NCBI GenBank assembly: GCA_023389135.1
Contig: JAEWEX010000034.1
Span: forward strand, 1 to 5,170
Source of the DNA: Pseudomonadota bacterium
GTDB lineage: Bacteria; Pseudomonadota; Alphaproteobacteria; Rhizobiales; Methylopilaceae
Direction: 5' to 3'
Length of the DNA: 5,170 nt
Part shown: positions 1 to 5,170 of the stretch, piece by piece
Numbering within the stretch: the first letter of the stretch is position 1
How the letters are laid out: every line of letters starts with the position of its first letter
Translations under genes and position numbers: made by a program
Notes under the pieces: generated by a model
Told to the model about the DNA's origin: nothing
Database searches by the model: none
Seen by the model: only the letters and a program-made list of their open reading frames with translations

Positions 1-221
1 GCGGTGATCGGCGTCATCATCGGCGGCGTCGGCACGCTCGCCGGCGCGCTCTACGGCAGCATCATCCTGACCCTGCTGCGCTCCATCGTCGGCAGCTGGA
101 CCCAGCACCACCTGATCGTGATCGGGCTCCTGTTCATGGCGGTGGTGATCTTCATGCCGCGCGGCATCATGGGCTTCGTCCGTCCGAAGCTGGAGCGGCT
201 CATCGGCGGGAGGGACAAGGC

Positions 222-225
<4 letters not shown>
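1..225 (+). CDS. livM: Branched-chain amino acid type ABC transporter permease, LivM-like, C-terminal fragment
   Basis: This is the last 74 residues of an inner-membrane permease; the gene begins before the window and no start is visible. The fragment opens with a GGVGTLAGALYGS stretch, which in LivM/LivH permeases lies in the conserved cytoplasmic loop facing the ATPase. A hydrophobic membrane segment (about residues 44-52, LIVIGLLFM) follows, and then the FMPRGIMGF motif and a short basic tail. An (F/M)PxG ending of this kind is typical of LivM rather than LivH. The permease would form one half of the membrane channel of a HAAT-family importer that takes up leucine-type amino acids, amides or related compounds. 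Its stop codon overlaps the livG start (ATGA), so the two are translationally coupled. Family assignment is firm; the transported substrate is unknown because the binding protein gene is not in view. Confidence 0.9.
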
Positions 226-1672
<1,447 letters not shown>

Positions 1673-1689
1673 CGCCGCCGTCCGCACGT

Positions 1690-1703
1690 CGGCCGCCCGG
1701 CCG
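1690..1703 (+). terminator. Possible weak transcription terminator after livF
   Basis: A 5-bp all-GC hairpin (CGGCC, 4-base loop, GGCCG) begins 18 bases after the livF stop and ends at the edge of the RpoH -35 element. There is no run of T after it, so it does not fit a standard intrinsic terminator. It may slow or end liv transcription, or be a chance result of high GC. The call rests on position and structure only. Confidence 0.22.
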
Positions 1704-1732
1704 CTTGAAACGCGCGGCGCGCAATCCCATTT
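1704..1732 (+). promoter_or_regulatory. RpoH (sigma-32) heat-shock promoter of hsp20
   Basis: CTTGAAA (1704-1710) and CCCATTT (1726-1732) are separated by 15 bases. This matches the known sigma-32 consensus (CTTGAAA, about 11-16 bases, CCCCATnT) at nearly every defined position, and it lies directly upstream of a small heat shock protein gene. Transcription is expected to start at about 1737-1740, giving a leader of about 80 nt before the hsp20 ATG. The element is AT-richer than its surroundings, which makes it stand out. That the local RNA polymerase uses it is inference from the match and the downstream gene. Confidence 0.85.
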
Positions 1733-1738
1733 CGTGAC

Positions 1739-1818
1739 TGTCCGCAGCAAGCCTGCGGACGCTGGCCGGGCGCCTCCGAGAGGGCCCCTACGCAAAGTCG
1801 CTTGATGAGGGCTTTGGC
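1739..1818 (+). ncRNA. ROSE-like RNA thermometer in the hsp20 5' leader
   Basis: The predicted leader folds by eye into three consecutive hairpins. Hairpin 1 has a perfect 8-bp stem (1740-1747 with 1753-1760) and loop CAAGC. Hairpin 2 has GGGC/GCCC and CCUC/GAGG stems with one bulged G (1768-1787). Hairpin 3 (1793-1816) has a 5-bp CAAAG/CUUUG base, a bulged U1798, and an upper helix pairing CGCU (1799-1802) with AGGG (1808-1811) through a G1800-G1810 mismatch. The AGGG is the Shine-Dalgarno sequence, seven bases before the ATG. The UCGCU at 1798-1802 fits the U(U/C)GCU motif that defines ROSE thermometers, which are known upstream of hsp20-type genes in rhizobia and of ibpA in enterobacteria. 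Length, the 5' stable hairpin and the weak SD-masking 3' hairpin all agree. Function is inferred; no folding program was run. Confidence 0.75.
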
Positions 1819-2244
1819 ATGACGCGACCTGCCGGGCTGTCCAGCCCGTTCCTCCTCGGGTTCGATACGATCGAGCGCGCGCTCGACCGCATTTCCAAGG
1901 GCTCCGACGGATACCCGCCCTACAATGTGGAGCGCGTGGCGCCCAGCGGTAACCGCCCCGATGCGATCCGCATCACGCTCGCGGTGGCGGGCTTCTCCCG
2001 CGACCAGCTCGACATCACGCTGGAAGAGACCCAGCTCGTGATCCGGGGCCGGCAGAGCGACGACGCCGACCGCATCTACCTCCATCGCGGCATCGCCGCG
2101 CGGCAGTTCCAGCGCGTGTTCGTGCTGGCGGAGGGAATGGAGGTGCTGGGAGCCGACCTCGCCAATGGGCTTCTGACCATCGACCTGGTGCGGCCGCAGC
2201 CCGAACGGACGGTCCGCTCCATCGATATCAACGTTCGCGGCTGA
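1819..2244 (+). CDS. hsp20: Small heat shock protein, Hsp20/IbpA family
   Basis: This 141-residue cytoplasmic chaperone binds unfolding proteins without ATP and holds them for refolding by DnaK/ClpB. It has a short N-terminal arm with a GYPPYNVE stretch (31-38) typical of bacterial class A (IbpA-like) proteins, then an alpha-crystallin domain from about 39 to 124. Within that domain are ITLAVAGF (52-59), the RGRQ/YLHRGIAARQFQR loop region (76-99) and the NGLLTIDL strand (116-123). The C-terminal IDI (135-137) is the conserved I-x-I motif that docks into a neighbouring subunit during oligomer assembly. Length is normal. The ATG follows a GAGGG ribosome binding site (1807-1811) with seven-base spacing; that site is predicted to be masked in the ROSE-like leader. 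Transcription probably comes from the RpoH promoter at 1704-1732. The DUF1150 gene follows 25 bases later and is likely co-transcribed. Confidence 0.97.
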   Translation: MTRPAGLSSPFLLGFDTIERALDRISKGSDGYPPYNVERVAPSGNRPDAIRITLAVAGFSRDQLDITLEETQLVIRGRQSDDADRIYLHRGIAARQFQRVFVLAEGMEVLGADLANGLLTIDLVRPQPERTVRSIDINVRG

Positions 2245-2269
2245 GCCGGGACGACAGGGAGTACCGAGT

Positions 2270-2530
2270 ATGACGAACCATGAGACCGAACGCCGCAACG
2301 TGACCACGGCCGAACTCGCCGCCATCGGCGGTGGCCGCATCGCCTATCTGAAGGCGATGAGCTCCGACGACATCCGCGAGATTTTCCCCAACGCCCCCGA
2401 GCTCAGCCCCGGCATGCAGCTGTTCGCGCTGCTGGGCGCCGACGGCACTCCCATCGTGCTGGCCGACAGCCGCGAGGCGGCGCTCGCCAACGCCTGGGAG
2501 AACGAACTGGTGACCCTCAGCGTCCATTGA
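2270..2530 (+). CDS. DUF1150 family small protein of unknown function
   Basis: This encodes an 86-residue protein without signal peptide or membrane segment, so probably cytoplasmic. I recognise it as DUF1150, a small family found mainly in alphaproteobacteria, from the YLKAMSSDDI region, the LFALLGADGTPIVLADSREAA core (about 51-71) and the ending VTLSVH. No catalytic motif can be seen and no function is established that I know of. The ATG has a good AGGGAG ribosome binding site (2256-2261) with eight-base spacing. It lies 25 bases behind hsp20 with no promoter or hairpin between, so it is likely expressed together with it during heat shock. This suggests a link to protein quality control, but that is inference from context. 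The gene ends 83 bases before the convergent ptsN. Confidence 0.9.
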   Translation: MTNHETERRNVTTAELAAIGGGRIAYLKAMSSDDIREIFPNAPELSPGMQLFALLGADGTPIVLADSREAALANAWENELVTLSVH

Positions 2531-2544
2531 GGGCCCTCGGCGCC

Positions 2545-2593
2545 GCATGCGCGGGAATGCTCGGTCAGCATTGCGTGACCGAGGCGCGCATGC
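2545..2593. terminator. Two-stage inverted repeat, probable bidirectional terminator between DUF1150 gene and ptsN
   Basis: An outer perfect 9-bp stem (2545-2553 with 2585-2593) encloses an inner perfect 8-bp stem (CTCGGTCA 2560-2567 with TGACCGAG 2576-2583). An asymmetric internal loop lies between them. The structure fills most of the gap between two convergent genes, starting 14 bases after the DUF1150 stop and 20 bases after the ptsN stop on the other strand. Neither side has a clear T-run, so termination would rely on the strong stem or on Rho. Because it is symmetrical, it could act on transcripts from both directions. Confidence 0.55.
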
Positions 2594-2613
2594 CGGTGGC
2601 CGGACGCCGGAAT

Positions 2614-3084
2614 TCAGGCTGCGTTGGACGACGACGCCGTGGGCTGGGTCAGGAGCGCATGCAGCGCGTCCGCATCGCGGGTCGCCCGCAGCTTCTGGGC
2701 GAGCGCGGGGTCGCGCAGCGCCCGGGCCACCCGGGCGAGGGCCTTGAGGTGATCGGCGCCCGCCGCCTCCGGCGCCAGCAGCAGGAACACGAGGTCCACC
2801 GGCTGGCCGTCCAGGGCGTCGAAGTCGATCGGCCGGTCCAGCCGCGCGAACAGCCCGATCAGGCGGTCGATGGATGGCAGCTTGCCGTGGGGGATGGCGA
2901 TTCCCGAGCCGACGCCGGTCGAGCCGAGCCGCTCGCGCTGGAGCAGCGTGTCGAACACGTCACGCTCCGGCAGGCCGCTCAGCGCCGCGGCGCGCTCGGC
3001 CAGCTCCTGGATCGCCTGCTTCTTGGAATTGACCTTGAGAGCGGGAATCACCGCCTCCGGGGCCAGAAGATCGTTCAATGGCAT
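2614..3084 (-). CDS. ptsN: Nitrogen-regulatory PTS protein EIIA-Ntr
   Basis: This 156-residue cytoplasmic protein is the last phosphate acceptor of the nitrogen PTS (PtsP to NPr to PtsN). It does not move sugar; its phosphorylation state regulates partners such as potassium transport and sensor proteins in other bacteria. It is a single PTS EIIA type 2 domain. The acceptor histidine is H66 in the conserved GSGIAIPHGKL motif, preceded by the family hallmark LLQRERLGSTGVG (47-59). The segment DLVFLLLAPE and the following DHLKALARVARALRD helix are also typical. Length is normal, with a short Ser/Ala-rich tail. The ATG at 3084 gives the family's usual N-terminus, although its ribosome binding site is weak (GGA about 10 bases upstream). 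It lies 72 bases after hpf on the same strand in the classical rpoN-hpf-ptsN order. Confidence 0.97.
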   Translation of the reverse strand: MPLNDLLAPEAVIPALKVNSKKQAIQELAERAAALSGLPERDVFDTLLQRERLGSTGVGSGIAIPHGKLPSIDRLIGLFARLDRPIDFDALDGQPVDLVFLLLAPEAAGADHLKALARVARALRDPALAQKLRATRDADALHALLTQPTASSSNAA

Positions 3085-3119
3085 CAGCTCAGATTCCGTT
3101 GCCGTGCTGCGTCGCCCGG

Positions 3120-3141
3120 GCTCCGGCCCGTGGGCCGGGGC
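3120..3141 (-). other. GC-rich intercistronic hairpin between hpf and ptsN
   Basis: In the 72-base gap between hpf and ptsN, a 6-bp all-GC stem (3123-3128 with 3133-3138) around a 4-base loop is extended on both sides, with one A-C mismatch on the - strand RNA. No T-run follows. It may stabilise the upstream hpf message, act as a processing site, or partly stop transcription so that ptsN is made at a different level. Only the structure is seen; its role is inferred. Confidence 0.35.
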
Positions 3142-3156
3142 GGGAGGCCGCCATGA

Positions 3157-3762
3157 TCAGCTCGCATCCTCGGAGGCCGGAGGTTCGATCCAGCCGATAT
3201 TCCCGTCGCTGCGACGGTAGACGACATTGATCCGGCCGGTGCCGGCATTGCGGAACAGCACGACCGGTGCGCCGGAAAGGTCCAGCTCCATCACCGCCGC
3301 GCTCACGGGCATCTGCGACAGCCGGATGGCGCGCTCGGCGATCACCGCGGGGCTGTAGGACGCCCCGAACTCCTGGTGCTCGTTCTCCTCGACCGCATCG
3401 GCATCCCCCTCGTCGGCGGGCGGCGACAGCACGTAGCTGGTGGCCGTCGCGGCGGCGCTGTGGCCGAGGTGGTAGTCCTTCAGCCGACGCTTGTAGCGCC
3501 TCAGCCGCTTCTCCAGCCGTTCGGCGGCCTGGTCGAAGCTGGCATAGGCGTCCGGGGCGGTCGCGTTGGACTGGAGATCGACGCCGGAATCCAGGTGCAG
3601 CGAACAGTCGGCGCGAAAGCCCGCGCCCTCCCGCTCGATGGTCACGTGACCGGAGAATCCGCCGTCGAAATACTTGCTGAGCGCTTCCGCCACCCGGCCC
3701 TCGACATGGCCCCGCAGAGCGTCGCCGATATCGAGGTTTTTGCCGGAGACCCGCAACGACAT
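3157..3762 (-). CDS. hpf: Ribosome hibernation-promoting factor, long form
   Basis: This 201-residue protein binds the 30S decoding channel and, in its long form, joins two 70S ribosomes into inactive 100S dimers during starvation or stationary phase. The N-terminal S30AE domain covers about residues 1-98. It starts MSLRVSGKNLDIGDALR and ends in a basic helix (EKRLRRYKRRLKDYH, 84-98) fitting rRNA contact. A variable Ala/Glu-rich linker spans about 99-135. The C-terminal dimerisation domain (about 137-194) carries the usual SPAVIAERAIRLSQMPV and LFRNAGTGRINVVYRRSDGNIGWIEP stretches. The ATG at 3762 is chosen because homologues begin exactly here and GAGG (3769-3772) lies six bases upstream. 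A longer in-frame TTG version adds 31 residues of uncharacteristic sequence. Older annotations call this a sigma-54 modulation protein because it follows rpoN. Confidence 0.96.
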   Translation of the reverse strand: MSLRVSGKNLDIGDALRGHVEGRVAEALSKYFDGGFSGHVTIEREGAGFRADCSLHLDSGVDLQSNATAPDAYASFDQAAERLEKRLRRYKRRLKDYHLGHSAAATATSYVLSPPADEGDADAVEENEHQEFGASYSPAVIAERAIRLSQMPVSAAVMELDLSGAPVVLFRNAGTGRINVVYRRSDGNIGWIEPPASEDAS

Positions 3763-3768
3763 GTCTGG

Positions 3769-3772
3769 CCTC
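3769..3772 (-). promoter_or_regulatory. Ribosome binding site of hpf
   Basis: GAGG on the - strand lies six bases before the ATG at 3762. It decides the start in favour of the 201-residue product over the longer TTG reading beginning at 3855, whose upstream AGAAGG directly touches the start codon and leaves no proper spacing. Confidence 0.7.
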
Positions 3773-3864
3773 GCGTTCACTGTCGGGGATGACGGCGTGC
3801 CGTCGGCACACCGCGCCTCGCTTCCGCCATCCGGCCTCCGCGACGCTTCCCCCAACCTTCTGAA

Positions 3865-3893
3865 GACCTACGAGCGCAGGCTCCGGAAGTCAA
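3865..3893 (-). promoter_or_regulatory. Possible housekeeping promoter for hpf overlapping the rpoN stop
   Basis: On the - strand, TTGACT (3893-3888) and TAGGTC (3870-3865) are separated by 17 bases. The first is close to the sigma-70 -35 consensus TTGACA; the second is a poor -10. The -35 element overlaps the rpoN stop codon. Transcription would start near 3858 and give a leader of about 95 nt. The 127-base rpoN-hpf gap is long for a simple operon and makes a separate hpf promoter plausible, but the -10 match is weak. Confidence 0.33.
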
Positions 3894-5170
3894 TGCGATG
3901 CCGCCCGGCCTGGGGATGACCGCACCGTTCGACCCCCCTGCGGCTCCATGATCCTCTTGGACCTGCGCCGCTGCACGGAGGACGGGATGCCCATCCCCTC
4001 GCGGTACTTTGCGACGGTCCGGCGGGCGATGTCGACGCCGTCCGCCTGCAGCCGCTGGACGATGGTGTCGTCCGACAGGACGTCGTCGGCGGGCTCCGCG
4101 TCGATCATCCGCCGGATGCGGTGGCGCACGGCCTCCGCCGAGTGCGCCTCGCCGCCGTCGCTGGCGCCGATGGAGGCGGAGAAGAAGTATTTCAGCTCGA
4201 ACACCCCCCGCGGCGTCGCCAGGTACTTGTTGGAGGTGACGCGCGACACGGTCGATTCGTGCATGCCGATGGCGTCCGCCACGGTGCGCAGGTTCAGCGG
4301 CCGCAGATGCGCCACGCCGCGGGCCAGGAAGGCGTCCTGCTGGCGCACGATCTCCCCGGAGACCTTGAGGATGGTGCGCGCCCGCTGCTCCAGGCTGCGC
4401 ACCAGCCAGTTCGCCGATTGCAGGCACTCCGACAGGTAGCCCTTCTCCTCGGTGGAGCGGACCCGTCCCGAGACCACCTCGAAATAGCTCTGGTTCACCA
4501 GCACTCTCGGCAGCGTCTCGCTGTTCAGTTCGACCAGCCAGCCGCCCTCCGCCGCGGGCCTGACGAACGCGTCGGGCACCACGGGCTGCACCGGGGCCGC
4601 GCCGAAGCACAGCCCGGGCTTGGGCGTGAGCTGGCGGATCTCGTCGATCATCTCCGCCAGGTCCTCGTCGTCGACGCCGCAGGCGGCCCGCAGCGCCGGG
4701 AAATCGCGGCGGGCGAGGCGGTCGAGATTGCCGACCAGCGCCTGCATCGCGGGGTCGAACCGGTTGCGCTCGGCGAGCTGGATGGCGAGGCATTCCGCCA
4801 GCGACCGGGCGCCCACGCCAGACGGCTCGAAGCCCTGGATCAATCCGAGAACCCGTTCGACATCGCCGACAGGCGCCGCCAGCCGCTCCGCGACCGTCTC
4901 CACGGTCTCCGACAGATAGCCCGCATCGTCGATCAGGCCGATCAGCATCAGTCCGATCAGGCGGTCGCGCGGATCGGTCACCGCGAGGCCGAGCTGGACC
5001 TTCAGATGGTCCGCCAGCGTCTCGTCGGACGCGACATAGGCTTCCAGGTCCGGCGCCTCGCCGCCGCCGCCCTGCCATTGCGACGCCTGGCCGCCTGCGC
5101 CGGGCGGGGCGTTGCCCACCGGCCGGTCGTCGGGGAAGACGTTCTCCAGATCGGTGCCGAGCCGGTCCTC
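3890..5170 (-). CDS. rpoN: RNA polymerase sigma-54 factor, N-terminus beyond the window
   Basis: The visible 426 residues are most of sigma-54, which directs RNA polymerase to -24/-12 promoters that need ATP-driven activators (nitrogen assimilation, motility and similar functions). The reading frame is open to the window edge; the activator-contacting region I and part of region II are missing, perhaps about 80-110 residues. The fragment begins with an acidic GTDLENVFPDD stretch typical of region II, then a Gly/Ala-rich linker. The core-binding domain follows (LIGLIDDAGYL, FEPSGVGARSLAECL, LTPKPG). The helix-turn-helix for the -12 region lies near 4205-4285 (TVADAIGMHESTVSRVT), followed by FELKYFFS. 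The RpoN box ARRTVAKYRE that reads the -24 element is at 3998-4027. The protein continues about 35 residues beyond the box, somewhat longer than usual. Hpf follows 127 bases downstream. Confidence 0.97.
   Translation of the reverse strand, partial: EDRLGTDLENVFPDDRPVGNAPPGAGGQASQWQGGGGEAPDLEAYVASDETLADHLKVQLGLAVTDPRDRLIGLMLIGLIDDAGYLSETVETVAERLAAPVGDVERVLGLIQGFEPSGVGARSLAECLAIQLAERNRFDPAMQALVGNLDRLARRDFPALRAACGVDDEDLAEMIDEIRQLTPKPGLCFGAAPVQPVVPDAFVRPAAEGGWLVELNSETLPRVLVNQSYFEVVSGRVRSTEEKGYLSECLQSANWLVRSLEQRARTILKVSGEIVRQQDAFLARGVAHLRPLNLRTVADAIGMHESTVSRVTSNKYLATPRGVFELKYFFSASIGASDGGEAHSAEAVRHRIRRMIDAEPADDVLSDDTIVQRLQADGVDIARRTVAKYREGMGIPSSVQRRRSKRIMEPQGGRTVRSSPGRAASH

Noticed and set aside
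1805..1807. An ATG inside the hsp20 leader as an alternative start
   Set aside because: It is out of frame with hsp20, lies in the loop of the SD-masking hairpin and has no ribosome binding site of its own.
3763..3855. An upstream TTG start that would add 31 residues to HPF
   Set aside because: The added sequence is unlike HPF N-termini, the spacing to AGAAGG is wrong for TTG, and the ATG at 3762 has a well-placed GAGG.
3777..5078. A 433-codon open frame on the - strand overlapping rpoN
   Set aside because: It is a frame shadow of rpoN: its translation is dominated by Arg, Gly, Ala and Pro with no family resemblance, while the rpoN frame contains the HTH and RpoN box intact.
5117..5119. GTG as start of the rpoN gene
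   Set aside because: The frame stays open to the window edge and the residues before it (GTDLENVFPDD) are typical RpoN region II, so this GTG is an internal valine codon.

Overview
The window is dense, GC-rich bacterial chromosome. Its composition, the adjacent small heat shock protein and DUF1150 genes, the rpoN-hpf-ptsN cluster and a ROSE-like heat-shock leader all point to an alphaproteobacterium, most likely of the Hyphomicrobiales (Rhizobiales). Genus cannot be read from the sequence. No mobile element, CRISPR array, tRNA or rRNA is visible, and every long coding region belongs to a recognisable family.

Left part, + strand (1-1672): the end of a branched-chain amino acid type (HAAT family) ABC transporter operon. 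It holds the C-terminus of the LivM-like permease, then the two ATPases LivG and LivF. The genes are joined by 4-base ATGA overlaps. The substrate-binding protein and the LivH permease must lie outside the window, so the substrate cannot be named.

Middle, + strand (1673-2530): a heat-shock unit. A near-consensus RpoH (sigma-32) promoter sits 31 bases after livF. It is followed by an untranslated leader of about 80 nt that can fold into three hairpins. The last hairpin buries the Shine-Dalgarno sequence opposite a UCGCU motif with a G-G mismatch, which is the hallmark of ROSE RNA thermometers. The leader drives an IbpA-type Hsp20 chaperone gene and, 25 bases later, a small DUF1150 gene of unknown function. 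The unit therefore appears to be controlled twice: by sigma factor at transcription and by RNA melting at translation. I consider this the most interesting part of the window.

Right part, - strand (2614-5170): rpoN (sigma-54, N-terminus beyond the window edge), then hpf (long-form ribosome hibernation factor), then ptsN (EIIA-Ntr of the nitrogen PTS). This is the classical cluster linking sigma-54, ribosome hibernation and nitrogen/potassium signalling. It converges with the heat-shock unit, and a two-stage inverted repeat in the 83-base gap between them probably ends transcription from both sides. No gene-free stretch exceeds 146 bases. I found no convincing new multi-gene system; the interest lies in regulatory RNA and DNA in the gaps.
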